A DNA stretch of 64,000 bases from Singulisphaera sp. GP187 (GTDB lineage Bacteria > Planctomycetota > Planctomycetia > Gemmatales > Gemmataceae), in NCBI GenBank assembly GCA_945861245.1, contig CAMAUE010000007.1:1-64000 (forward strand), given 5' to 3'. Both the position numbers and the translations under genes were made by a program. Shown here piece by piece: positions 20,571-29,996 of the stretch (the first letter of the stretch is position 1; each line of letters starts with the position of its first letter). The notes below the pieces were generated by a model. That model was not told where the DNA came from. It saw nothing but the letters and a program-made list of their open reading frames with translations, and did no database searches.

Positions 20571-20680
20571 GATGCGCCCATCAAAAGTCGATTTTCCGTC
20601 GGAGGCTGAAGCGTAAGCCAGGCATTCAGGCCGCCTCGCTTACGCTTCAGCCTCGGAAATCGACTTTTGAGGGTGGCGTC
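20571..20680. mobile_element. MITE-like element, third copy, flanked by 7-bp direct repeat AGGATGA (20566-20572 and 20682-20688)
   Basis: GATGCGCCCATCAAAAGTCGATTTTCCG...CGACTTTTGAGGGTGGCGTC; one internal difference from the 6591 copy seen by eye (gcgagg versus gccagg). Confidence 0.85.
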
Positions 20681-20834
20681 TAGGATGAACTCAAAGACAT
20701 GAACCCGCGCATATTCACGAACCTCCTCGATGAGATTGCGTTCCCAAGCATGAGGCTGGGAACGAGGGAAAATCGACGATCGAAATACACCGTTGCTTAC
20801 GCTTTCGGCTCCGACGTTTTGTCGGCATGAAGTT

Positions 20835-21545
20835 CTACGATACGGGTGTGATCGGTAAGCGAAGCGTGAATTTGGTTCCTTTGCCGAGTTCGCTCTGTAC
20901 GTCGATTGTGCCGCCGTGCGCTGCGATGATCTTGCGCGTCGTTGGGAGGCCCAGCCCGGAACCGCCGGATTTGGATTTGGTTGAGTAAAACGGCTTGAAG
21001 ATTTTCGGTAGCACTTCCAGCTCAATGCCCATGCCGGTGTCGATCAGGCTGAGCGCGACCTGGCTGTTTTCGACGGTTGCTTGAAAGGTCAGTTCACCGC
21101 CGTTGGGCATCGCCTGGGCGGCGTTCAGCATCAGATTCAAGAGGGCTTGGCGAAGCATCTCGGTGTTCAGCTTGAGGGTTGGCAGATCAGCGGACAGGAA
21201 GGTTTTGATGTCGATATTCGCCGCCCGCGCCGTTGGCGTGAAGAAATCGACCATGTCTTCGATGAGTCTGCGCAGATCGCCGGGTTCGAGCGGCAGGTCG
21301 GTGATGCGTGCGAAACGCAAAAAATCGTTGGAGAGATCGACGAGCCGTTGGCATTCGCCTTGGAGTTTTTGCACGCGCGTCAACGCTCGGCGTTCGCGTT
21401 GATTTTCCGGATTCTCAAAATCTTCCGCCAGCAGCTGCAAGTTGAGATTGAGCGTGTTGAGGTGGTTTTTGATTTCGTGGATGAAGCCGCCTGCCAACTC
21501 GGCGAGGGCGGCATAGTCTTCGGTGGCGGAATGAATCGCGGACAT
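20835..21545 (-). CDS. Sensor histidine kinase (HisKA + HATPase)
   Basis: H-box GGFIHEIKNHLNTLNLNLQ; G-box GSGLGLPTTRKIIAAHGGTIDVQSELGKGTKFTLRLP. Start set to MSAIHSATEDY at 21545 because the upstream part of the ORF lies in an inverted repeat. Confidence 0.9.
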   Translation of the reverse strand: MSAIHSATEDYAALAELAGGFIHEIKNHLNTLNLNLQLLAEDFENPENQRERRALTRVQKLQGECQRLVDLSNDFLRFARITDLPLEPGDLRRLIEDMVDFFTPTARAANIDIKTFLSADLPTLKLNTEMLRQALLNLMLNAAQAMPNGGELTFQATVENSQVALSLIDTGMGIELEVLPKIFKPFYSTKSKSGGSGLGLPTTRKIIAAHGGTIDVQSELGKGTKFTLRLPITPVS

Positions 21546-21561
21546 GGAACGTACCGAGAAA

Positions 21562-21632
21562 GCCCCACCATGAGCGCAGCGATTGGTGGGGGTGTATCCC
21601 CAGGAATCGCTGCGCTCATCCTGGGGCTTAAG
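21562..21632. repeat. Inverted repeat, CCCCACCATGAGCGCAGCGATTGGTGGGG / CCCCAGGAATCGCTGCGCTCATCCTGGGG
   Basis: Read directly; a related half-copy lies at about 6897-6932 (cccccaccaaacgctgcgctcatggtgggg). Confidence 0.75.
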
Positions 21633-21642
21633 GAATGCCGAC

Positions 21643-23808
21643 CTAGCGCCGATCGCCGCGTGGACGATCGCCTTGCGGCGGACGATCACCGCCGCCTTGC
21701 GGAGCCGCCGGGTCGAGGCCCTTGGCCTCGCGAAGCAGTACTTTGCGCGACAGCTTCACGCGGTCTTGATCGTCGATGGCGATGACTTTGACCTTGAGGA
21801 TGTCGCCGACCTTGCAGACGGCATCGACGCGATCCAGGTATTTGTCATCCAGTTCGCTGATATGGCACAACCCATCGCGACCGGGGAGGATTTCGATGAA
21901 CGCGCCGAAGTCCTTGATCGAGGTCACTTTGCCTTCGTAGACTTTGCCGACCTTCACTTCTTCGCAGAGCGATTCGACGCGGCGTTTGGCGGCTTCGGCG
22001 CCTTCGCCGTTGGCGTGCGAGATTTCGACGGTTCCGTCTTCGCGAACGTCGATTTTCGCGCCGGTAATTTCCTGCATGCCGCGGATCGTTTTGCCTCCCG
22101 GTCCGATCAATAGGCCGATCTTTTCCGGATGGATCTTGGTGACGAGCATGCGCGGGGCGTGCTTGCTTGTGTCGGGCCGTGGGAAGCGGAGCGTCGAGAC
22201 GATCGCCCGGAGGATTTCGCGGCGAGCATCGCGGGCCTGGTCGAGCGTGGCGCGGATGATTTCTTCGTTGATGCCGTCGATCTTGAGATCGAGTTGGATG
22301 CCGGTGATACCGCGAACTGTACCCGCGACTTTGAAGTCCATGTCGCCGAAATGATCTTCGTCGCCCATGATGTCGGTGAGCAGCGTCCAGCCGGACGGTT
22401 CTTTGACGAGACCGATGGAGATGCCGGCGACGGGATCGGAGATCGGGACGCCGGCGTCCATGAGGGCCAGCGTACCGCCGCACACCGAGGCCATGCTGCT
22501 AGAGCCGTTCGATTCCGTGATATCGGAGACGAGGCGGATGGTGTAGGGGAACTTTTCTGAAGGCGGAATGACGGGTTTGAGGCTGCGTTCGGCTAACGCC
22601 CCATGGCCGATTTCGCGTCGTCCGGGGCCACGCATCGGCTTGCATTCGCCGACGCTGAACGGCGGGAAGTTGTAATCGAGCATGAACTTCTTGGAAACCT
22701 CGTCGGCCAAGCCATCGACGCGTTGTTCGTCGGCGGAAGTGCCGAGGACAATCGTGACGAGTGCTTGCGTTTCGCCGCGAGTGAAGAGCGCGGATCCGTG
22801 CACGCGGGGCAGGACGCCAACTTCGCAAGCGAGCGCGCGAATTTCCTTGTTGGTGCGTCCGTCGATGCGTTTGCCTTCGAGAATGAGCGTGCGGACGATC
22901 TGTTCTTCGAGCCAATCAATTGCTTGGGCAACTTGCTCCGGGGCGAATTGACCCGCGCCTTCCGCAGGCACAAACGCGGCGAGGATGCGGTCGCGCAGTG
23001 CGCTGATGGCATCAGCGCGGGCGGCCTTGCCTTTGGTCTGTTTCAATTCGCGGAACTCGGCACCGAACTTCGCTTTCACCGCTTCCTTGGCGGGATTCAC
23101 GGGTGCGGGCGGCGGCGCTTCCTTGACGCCGAGTCCGGCCTTGGTACGAAATTCCTCAATCAGGTCGATGAGCTTGCGAATTTCGCCGTGGGCGAGCATA
23201 ATCGCCTGGGCCATCGTTTCTTCGGGCATTTCGCGAGAGAAGCCTTCGATCATGGTGACGGCATCGCGGGTGCCGGAGACGATAAGGTCGAGATCACTTT
23301 GCTCCATCTGCGTGGCGGTCGGCATGACGATGAATTCGGTGCCGATGCGACCGACGCGAACCGAACCGGTGCGTTTCAGGAACGGAATCTGCGACAGGTG
23401 CAGAGCAGCGCTGGCGCCGATCATGCACAGGATGTCGGGATCGTTCTCCTTGTCATAGGAGAGCGGCGAGCAGATGATCTGAACTTCGTTGAGATAGTTG
23501 GCCGGGAATAGCGGACGAATGGGACGGTCGATGAGGCGCGACGTCAGGATTTCCTTGGTAGTCGGACGTCCTTCGCGTTTGATGAAGCCGCCGGGGAATT
23601 TGCCCGCAGCATAGGTTTTCTCGCGGTAATCGACGGTGAGAGGGAAGAAGTCACGCCCTTGGATGGGGCTGCCCTCACACACCGTGGTGATGGTCCAGGT
23701 TTCGCCGAGGCCGACGATGACCGCACCATGCGCCTGTTTGGCGATTTTACCGGTTTCGAGGAATAGTTTTTGGCCGCCTAGCTGAATTTCTACACGACAG
23801 ACCTGCAC
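21643..23808 (-). CDS. pnp: Polyribonucleotide nucleotidyltransferase
   Basis: RNase PH repeats, KH (IGPGGKTIRGMQEITGAKIDV) and S1 (GKVYEGKVTSIKDFGAFIEILPGRDGLCHISEL). Confidence 0.98.
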   Translation of the reverse strand: MQVCRVEIQLGGQKLFLETGKIAKQAHGAVIVGLGETWTITTVCEGSPIQGRDFFPLTVDYREKTYAAGKFPGGFIKREGRPTTKEILTSRLIDRPIRPLFPANYLNEVQIICSPLSYDKENDPDILCMIGASAALHLSQIPFLKRTGSVRVGRIGTEFIVMPTATQMEQSDLDLIVSGTRDAVTMIEGFSREMPEETMAQAIMLAHGEIRKLIDLIEEFRTKAGLGVKEAPPPAPVNPAKEAVKAKFGAEFRELKQTKGKAARADAISALRDRILAAFVPAEGAGQFAPEQVAQAIDWLEEQIVRTLILEGKRIDGRTNKEIRALACEVGVLPRVHGSALFTRGETQALVTIVLGTSADEQRVDGLADEVSKKFMLDYNFPPFSVGECKPMRGPGRREIGHGALAERSLKPVIPPSEKFPYTIRLVSDITESNGSSSMASVCGGTLALMDAGVPISDPVAGISIGLVKEPSGWTLLTDIMGDEDHFGDMDFKVAGTVRGITGIQLDLKIDGINEEIIRATLDQARDARREILRAIVSTLRFPRPDTSKHAPRMLVTKIHPEKIGLLIGPGGKTIRGMQEITGAKIDVREDGTVEISHANGEGAEAAKRRVESLCEEVKVGKVYEGKVTSIKDFGAFIEILPGRDGLCHISELDDKYLDRVDAVCKVGDILKVKVIAIDDQDRVKLSRKVLLREAKGLDPAAPQGGGDRPPQGDRPRGDRR

Positions 23809-23904
23809 GGAGTACCTCTTGCTTAGATCGGCAGGAAAGTCGAAGCGGAATCGGCTGGTCGGAGCGAGAAAAAAAACATAAGCCGACGGATGTCAGCTGT
23901 CTGA

Positions 23905-24174
23905 TTATTTTCGCAGGCCGAGTTTACTGATGACAACCAGGTAGCGATTACGATCGGTGTTGCGCAGATAGCTGAGCAATCCGGATCGTTTGCTGACCAT
24001 CATCAACAAGCCGCGCCGGCTCGCGTGGTCTTTTTTGTGCGTGCGCAGATGCCCGGTCAGATACGTAATACGTTCTGTGAGCAATGCGATTTGCACCTCG
24101 GCCGAGCCGGTGTCGTCGGCCTTGCGCCGATAAGTGTCAATCAATTCCGTTTTGCGGTCTTTAGTGATTGCCAT
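23905..24174 (-). CDS. rpsO: Ribosomal protein uS15
   Basis: [63 protein letters not shown]; upstream of pnp as usual. Confidence 0.97.
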   Translation of the reverse strand: MAITKDRKTELIDTYRRKADDTGSAEVQIALLTERITYLTGHLRTHKKDHASRRGLLMMVSKRSGLLSYLRNTDRNRYLVVISKLGLRK

Positions 24175-24467
24175 ATCGGTCCTCACCAACCTCCATCGCC
24201 AGCGACTCTACTGCCTTGGACAAACTGTGATATCAATTTACACTATTGTCCAGACTAAACTACGAACCGCTGGAAGGATTGCCAAGTAGCTTGTGATGTT
24301 TTGTTTTTCCCAAACGAACATTCGTATGGGAAGCGAGTTTTATACCACGATGCGGAGAGGTTGGCAAGGCCTCCGGCTGCAATCTTTTCAATTAAGCCCA
24401 GAGGTGAGGTGCTCCGAATCTCTGGGATCATTCCAAGCATTATGCTGCACGCAGGTCGGTTTGAATG

Positions 24468-24535
24468 ACCCGAGCCTTAATCGCCAGCGAAGGGCACCAA
24501 GCGGCCCTTCGCTGGCGATTAAGGCTCGGAAAAAA
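24468..24535. repeat. Inverted repeat, GAGCCTTAATCGCCAGCGAAGGGC family
   Basis: cccgagccttaatcgccagcgaagggcaccaagcggcccttcgctggcgattaaggctcgg. Confidence 0.85.
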
Positions 24536-24582
24536 CGACAATCCTGCTCGCGTGTGGTATGTCCGCAAGGGTTCGGATTACC

Positions 24583-25797
24583 TCACCCTTGGGCTTGCTT
24601 GAGAACGCGCTCTCGCAGCAAGTTCGCCAGCTGGCCGGTCAAGTGTTCACGCGTAAATTTCGTCAACGTTGGCTGCGTTGCGTTCGGCGATACTATTTCC
24701 GCCGCCAGTTCACGCAACGCCTGGGCGATTCGCACCGGATCGTTCAGTGGCACGACTCGGCACGGCAGGCCGCTCTCGCGCAGTATCAGCGCCGTATCGC
24801 TGTAATCCTCCGCCATCGCCAGGATCGCTCGGCCCGTGCCCATGTATTCGTAGAGTTTGGCGGGCACGCCGATGCGTCGGCCGCGGCTGTCGAGCAAGAG
24901 CAGGATGTCAGCACTCGACATCTCCTGCAGACTGTCGCGATAGGCGACCTGGCGACCGTATTGGACACTCGCTTCCAATCCGCGTGCTTGGGTTTCCTTC
25001 GCCAAATCGATGCCGCCGCCAGTCGTTCGGCCAAAAAATGTCGTGCGGAATCGATGCACGCCGGACTCGGCTCTAAGCATGTTGAGCGCATCAAAAAAGC
25101 CCGCAGGATTTCGGCCGCAATACAATTCGCCGGCGTGCATGACATGCAACGGTAGGATCGCATCCGTCTTCGGCAAAGTTTCTGGGAAGTTTTCCGGGTC
25201 GAATCCGTTGGTAAGCGTCATGACCTTGTGGGCATATTCGGGATAAGCTGACTGATAGCACGCACACGCTTGGGGGGCATTGGCGAGAATCAGGTCGGCG
25301 TGTTTGAAATCGCGGCGTTCCCAGAATCGAGGCCACGACGGCTCCCATGTCGGCTGCGATTTGCCGTCGCTGATCCAGGGATCGCGAAAATCCGCCACCC
25401 ATGGCAAGCCGTGCCATCGCTTCAGATACCAACCAAGCGTGTGCACCCAATGCGGCGGCCCGGAGGTCAACACGGCGCGTGGCGCGGTCTCGCTTAGCGC
25501 ACGTCGACTTGCCGACCACGCACGTGGCAGCCAAATGCCGTTTGGCCAGGCCCAGCGAAGCACTTCCGACGCATGGCGAGGGTAAGGCGTCTCGTAAATC
25601 CTCGTCGTGGCCGGAACTCGCTGGAGCAAATCGCGATCCACAGGCTCCCACGGCATCTCTGGCGGTGCGACAACGGTCGTCCGCCAGCCGAACTTCGGCA
25701 AGTGCCGCGCGAACCCGAGCAAGCGAATCGTCCCGCTCGCCGCCGACGGCGCGAAGAGATAGGTCACCATTATCAAATTGTCGAGTTCAATCGGCAT
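24583..25797 (-). CDS. Glycosyltransferase, GT4-like
   Basis: YLFAPSAASGTIRLLGFARHL...; C-terminal region with PAKLYEYMGTGRAILAMAEDYSDTALILRESGLP. Confidence 0.85.
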   Translation of the reverse strand: MPIELDNLIMVTYLFAPSAASGTIRLLGFARHLPKFGWRTTVVAPPEMPWEPVDRDLLQRVPATTRIYETPYPRHASEVLRWAWPNGIWLPRAWSASRRALSETAPRAVLTSGPPHWVHTLGWYLKRWHGLPWVADFRDPWISDGKSQPTWEPSWPRFWERRDFKHADLILANAPQACACYQSAYPEYAHKVMTLTNGFDPENFPETLPKTDAILPLHVMHAGELYCGRNPAGFFDALNMLRAESGVHRFRTTFFGRTTGGGIDLAKETQARGLEASVQYGRQVAYRDSLQEMSSADILLLLDSRGRRIGVPAKLYEYMGTGRAILAMAEDYSDTALILRESGLPCRVVPLNDPVRIAQALRELAAEIVSPNATQPTLTKFTREHLTGQLANLLRERVLKQAQG

Positions 25798-25819
25798 GGA
25801 AGAAATTTACGTAGTTCCT

Positions 25820-25916
25820 GTTTAGCCGCTCGCCTTTGGCGAGCGCGGGCGTGGCGAACGTTGGGAACATCGGAAAAATGCCCTGTCCGCGCTCGCCAAA
25901 GGCGAGCGGCTAAACA
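25820..25916. repeat. Inverted repeat, GTTTAGCCGCTCGCCTTTGGCGAGCGCGG family
   Basis: gtttagccgctcgcctttggcgagcgcggg ... ccgcgctcgccaaaggcgagcggctaaac. Confidence 0.92.
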
Positions 25917-25989
25917 GAAGCTGCGCCGTCTTGTTTTGAAAATATGCTATGGTTAATGGAAAAAACGCGTCCAAGTCGAGGATTTTCTC

Positions 25990-27283
25990 ATGGCGGAAGT
26001 AACGGTTCTCGGTCTCGGCTACGTCGGGTTGCCGACGGCAAGTCTGTTGGCCAATGCCGGTTTTTACGTGCAAGGCGTGGACATCGACACCACCATCGTC
26101 GAAATGTTGCGGTCCGGCAAGACCCGGCTCGAAGAGGCCGGCCTCGCCACACTCGTCTCCGCAGCGTTCAACAGCGGCAACCTCGTCACCGCAACTAACC
26201 GGAGCCCTCCGATACCTTCATGATCTGCGTGCCCACGCCGGTCACGCCAGGCAAAGGCGCCGACCTCTCCATGGTCGAAAGCGCAACGCGAACCATCCTC
26301 CAGGCTCTCAAACCAGGCGACCTCGTCATTCTCGAATCAACCTCACCCGTCGGTACAAACCGCAACCTCGTCGGGAAAATCCTCAGAGAGTCCGGCCTCG
26401 AACCAGGGCGGGATTTCGATCTCGCTTACTGCCCCGAACGCGTTCTCCCAAGCAATACTGTCGCCGAACTCATGAACAACGACCGCATCCTCGGTGGCGT
26501 CACTCCGCAGTCCGCCAAACGTGCCCAGGAGATGTATCAACGCTTCTGTCAAGGCAAGACCACGCTCACCGACGATCGCACGGCTGAGATGTGCAAGCTC
26601 ATGGAAAACACTTATCGCGACGTGAACATCGCGCTCGCCAACGTATTCGCCCGCATCGCCGAGGACGCGGGCATCGACGTTTGGGAAGCGATCGATCTCG
26701 CCAATCTCCATCCGCGCGTCAAGATTCTCAAGCCGGGGCTGGGCGTCGGCGGGCATTGTATCCCGCCGATCCATGGTACCTGGTGCAAGCCTATCCGCAG
26801 CACACCGACCTTCTGCGTTGCGCCCGCGAAATCAACGATGGGCAAGGCGCACGCTTTCTCGAACAACTTCAAGCATCTGGTCAGTTGAAGGCTGGTCAAA
26901 AACTCGCGATTCTCGGCGCGACATACAAAGCCGACATTGACGATGCCCGCGAAAGTCCGGCCGGTTTGCTGGTCGAAGCGGCAAAGAAGCAAGGCATCGA
27001 AACCGCCGTCCACGATCCGCTCGTCAAAGCCGGCAATCACCACGGCCTAATCGTCAGCAACGACATGCCCGGCGTACTCAAAGGTGCGGCGGCGGCCGCG
27101 CTGCTCGTCGAACATTGCGCGTATCGCTCGCTGTCGGCCAAATTCTTCGGCGATCACATGACCGGCCGACTCATCGGCGACTCACGCTATTGGCTCAACC
27201 ATGCCTCGCTACGCCGGTCGGGCTTCACCGTAGTCGTGCTTGGCCAAAGCCCGGAGGCACAGACGCGAATCGCGCAGACTTAA
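25990..27283 (+). pseudogene. Nucleotide-sugar dehydrogenase (WecC/UDP-ManNAc dehydrogenase-like), two frameshifts
   Basis: Three ORF pieces in three frames: MAEVTVLGLGYVGLPTASLLAN... / MICVPTPVTPGKGADLSMV...CPERVLP...GVGGHCIP / YLVQAYPQHTDLLR...LGATYKADIDDARESPA. Confidence 0.92.
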
Positions 27284-27289
27284 CAGGCT

Positions 27290-27358
27290 CCTGTGGTTTC
27301 CGCTTGCGGCTTGGCGCTCGGAAAATCCCGTGCGACCGCTAAGCCACAGGCGGAAACT
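27290..27358. repeat. Inverted repeat, TTTCCGCTTGCGGCTTAGCGCTCGG family
   Basis: gtggtttccgcttgcggcttggcgctcgg...gaccgctaagccacaggcggaaac. Confidence 0.75.
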
Positions 27359-27505
27359 AGACAGGGTCGCTGGCCCAATCGCTACAATCGGCAAGGTTTA
27401 ACACCGGGTGGGGACAATTAAACTGAAAACATGGCTTTGCGCTAACGTTCCGCGTTTTCCGCGACCTACAATCGTAGTGAAGAAACCGAAGGTTGGAGGT
27501 GCGCT

Positions 27506-28360
27506 ATGAGCAGAGCAACGATTTGGGTTACGGTTGGGATATTGTTGGTGACATTGACCGGATGTCGGCAGACAAGTGGTTGGCGTTGCCATGGGAACAA
27601 CGCGACACAGGCGAAGCCGATGTTCGTGCCCCCGCCGCCACCTACGGCGATCCAGACAGTGCCGGTGCAACCGATTCCGCTGGGCGGGTTCCCAGTGGTC
27701 CCGCCGCCGCCATCGCCCGGGGCACGCATCGACCCTCTCGCGCCGCCGTTGATCACGAATTCGCCGCCGCCCGCCGAGGCGCCTTGGCAACCTACCGAAC
27801 GCGCCGATCCGACACCACCGATCGTGCAACCGCGGGTTCAACTTTACGCACCCGAGGTTCTCGAAAAGCCCGCCGACGCGAAAAGCGATCCGTTGAAACA
27901 GCCGAACGCAAACGCGCCCGCGAATTTCACTGCCGTGCAAAAGGGCGTTCGCGCGGGTACTCGGCCATCACTCGACGAACTCGATTGGCTGCGCGACAAC
28001 GCCGCCGCGAGCGTCATCCATATCCGCCTGCCGGGCGAGGACGATACCGCCGATCGCAAGCAGATCGAATCGCGTGGCATGCGATACATCAGCTTCGAGG
28101 TCTCGCCGCAAACGGTGACGAAACAACAGATCGACGCCTTCATCGCACTGGTGCGCGATCACGCTCGGCTCGGCATGTTCGTCTACGATCGCGACGGTTC
28201 ACTGGCCGGTCCAATGTGGTACGCCTTCTTCCGCCGCGGCGATTTCGACAGCGCCGACGCCGCCCTACTCCGCGCCTATCCGCTCGGCCTGCAAACCGAA
28301 CGAGCGGGGCAGCATCGCGACATGTGGCAGGCCATTCAGTCCGTAGTCAGTGGTCAGTAG
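27506..28360 (+). CDS. Lipoprotein with proline-rich linker and a tyrosine-phosphatase-like domain lacking the catalytic Cys
   Basis: Lipobox LVTLTGC; P-rich region; C-terminal MFVYDRDGSLAGPMWYAFF where a CX5R loop would be expected. Confidence 0.65.
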   Translation: MSRATIWVTVGILLVTLTGCRQTSGWRCHGNNATQAKPMFVPPPPPTAIQTVPVQPIPLGGFPVVPPPPSPGARIDPLAPPLITNSPPPAEAPWQPTERADPTPPIVQPRVQLYAPEVLEKPADAKSDPLKQPNANAPANFTAVQKGVRAGTRPSLDELDWLRDNAAASVIHIRLPGEDDTADRKQIESRGMRYISFEVSPQTVTKQQIDAFIALVRDHARLGMFVYDRDGSLAGPMWYAFFRRGDFDSADAALLRAYPLGLQTERAGQHRDMWQAIQSVVSGQ

Positions 28361-28414
28361 TCCGTGATGATACATCGCACGGCTGGAAATGTCGTGTTCT
28401 CGGACGAATCAAAC

Positions 28415-28490
28415 CTTTTCCGAGCCGCGGCCGACAGGATGCCGTGCGCTCGTTGTCGGCCGCTCCCTGACGGGCGCGGCTCAGAAAGGC
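28415..28490. repeat. Inverted repeat, TTTTCCGAGCCGCG family, shortened arms
   Basis: ccttttccgagccgcggccgaca...tgtcggccgctccctgacgggcgcggctcagaaagg. Confidence 0.75.
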
Positions 28491-28656
28491 GACAATCCCA
28501 CCCGTCGACGGTACAAGATGCACGAGAGCGATTCGACGGCGTTTCGAATCGCTTTTTCTTTGCGCGGGCTTGACGCGCTCGTCCGGATTCCTGAATCCTG
28601 ACTCAGGACCTGATACGCTGCATTCCCGCTTTGCTACGGACCACGGACTAAGGCAA

Positions 28657-29814
28657 ATGACTACTCCAAAGAAAAAGACGAAGGTATCCCTTGGCACAAC
28701 GAATCCGTTAGTGCCGCCGATTTATCAGTCGTCGGTTTATACGATTCCCGATCTTGATGCGCTCGACGCCATCATGAACGATGGCGAGCCGGGCTACATC
28801 TATGCTCGCGATGCACACCCGAACGCTCGTCGGCTCGCGCAGATGCTGGCGAAGGAATCGGCCTCGGCCTGGGGCGTCGTCACCGGGTCGGGCATGGCGG
28901 CGATCAGTGCTATCGTTCTTGCCACCGTCTCGCAGGGGCAACGCATTCTCGCGGGCAATCGCTTGTATGGCCGAACCGTGCAACTCTTCTCGCAGGAGCT
29001 GCCGCGGTTCGGCGTCAACACCGACTATGTCGATGCGAATGATCTCGATGCCGTCGAGAAGGCCCTCAAAAAAAGTCCCCGGCTGCTTTTTGTCGAGACG
29101 GTCTCGAATCCCCTGTTGCGCGTCGTCGATGTCAAAGCACTGGCAGACTTGGCCCACAATCATGGCGCGTTGCTCGTCGTCGATAACACGTTCGCGACGC
29201 CTGTGCTGACTAAGCCAACGAAGCTCGGCGCCGATTTCGTGATGGAAAGCCTGACGAAGATGATCGCGGGCCACAGCGACGTGACGCTCGGCTTCGTCGG
29301 CGGGACGGACGACGACATGCTGCCCGCCATCAACGCCGCTAGCAGCATCTGGGGCCTGGCGTCGAATCCGTTCGATTGCTGGCTGGCGGAGCGCGGCCTG
29401 GCGACGATGGACCTCCGCACCAATGCCGCCTGCGTGAATGCCGGCAAGCTCGCCGACTGGTTGGCGGAGCAATCGGGCGTTGCCGGCGTGTGGTATCCGG
29501 GCCGCGCGGACCATCCCGACCATGCGTTGGCGAAGCGCGTGCTCAAAGGCGGGTTCGGGCATATGGTCTGCTTTGAACTCGACGGCGGGCGCGATGCCGT
29601 CAATCGCTTCCTGCATGCCGCGCCGGGGATTCCGTTCAGCCCGTCGCTTGGCCATTTTTCGACGACGTTAAGCCATCCCGCGACCACATCGCACCGCTAC
29701 GTCAGCCCGAAGGAGCGCGAACGCCAGGGTATCACCGATGGCCTGATCCGCCTCTCCGTGGGCATCGAATCGTTGGAGGCGATCCAGGAAGAGATGGCGA
29801 AGGGGTTGGAATAG
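28657..29814 (+). CDS. Cys/Met metabolism PLP-dependent enzyme (cystathionine gamma-synthase-like)
   Basis: VTGSGMAAISAIVLATVSQGQRILAGNRLYGRT, VVDNTFATPVLTKPTKLGADFVMESLTKMIAGHSDVTLG; start at MTTPKKKTKVS. Confidence 0.92.
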   Translation: MTTPKKKTKVSLGTTNPLVPPIYQSSVYTIPDLDALDAIMNDGEPGYIYARDAHPNARRLAQMLAKESASAWGVVTGSGMAAISAIVLATVSQGQRILAGNRLYGRTVQLFSQELPRFGVNTDYVDANDLDAVEKALKKSPRLLFVETVSNPLLRVVDVKALADLAHNHGALLVVDNTFATPVLTKPTKLGADFVMESLTKMIAGHSDVTLGFVGGTDDDMLPAINAASSIWGLASNPFDCWLAERGLATMDLRTNAACVNAGKLADWLAEQSGVAGVWYPGRADHPDHALAKRVLKGGFGHMVCFELDGGRDAVNRFLHAAPGIPFSPSLGHFSTTLSHPATTSHRYVSPKERERQGITDGLIRLSVGIESLEAIQEEMAKGLE

Positions 29815-29907
29815 TTTAGCCGATCGCCTTTGGCGAGCGCGGAATCGGCACGCTGCGATTAGTGTAAAAATAGGGCGTCAGCGCTCGCCAAAGGCGAGCG
29901 GCTAAAC
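29815..29907. repeat. Inverted repeat, TTTAGCCGCTCGCCTTTGGCGAGCGCGG family
   Basis: tttagccgatcgcctttggcgagcgcgg ... gcgctcgccaaaggcgagcggctaaac. Confidence 0.9.
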
Positions 29908-29996
29908 AATCAGGTCACGACCGTTTCATCCCGATATAATAGTGCTCCCAGGAAAACAACATCACCCTCAGCAGGACATCAATCCAACCACCGACC

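Noticed and set aside
20690-20834. Possible truncated gene between the two kinase genes
   Set aside because: Only a degraded half-hairpin (caccgttgcttacgctttcggctccgacgttttgtcgg) recognised; no supported reading frame.
21546-21689. N-terminal extension of the histidine kinase (start 21689)
   Set aside because: The extra 48 residues are encoded largely by an inverted-repeat element and the pnp end; MSAIHSATEDY at 21545 is a better start.
22603-23511. 302-aa plus-strand ORF (and other antisense ORFs in pnp)
   Set aside because: Shadow of pnp.
28708-29655. 315-aa minus-strand ORF
   Set aside because: Shadow of the PLP enzyme gene.
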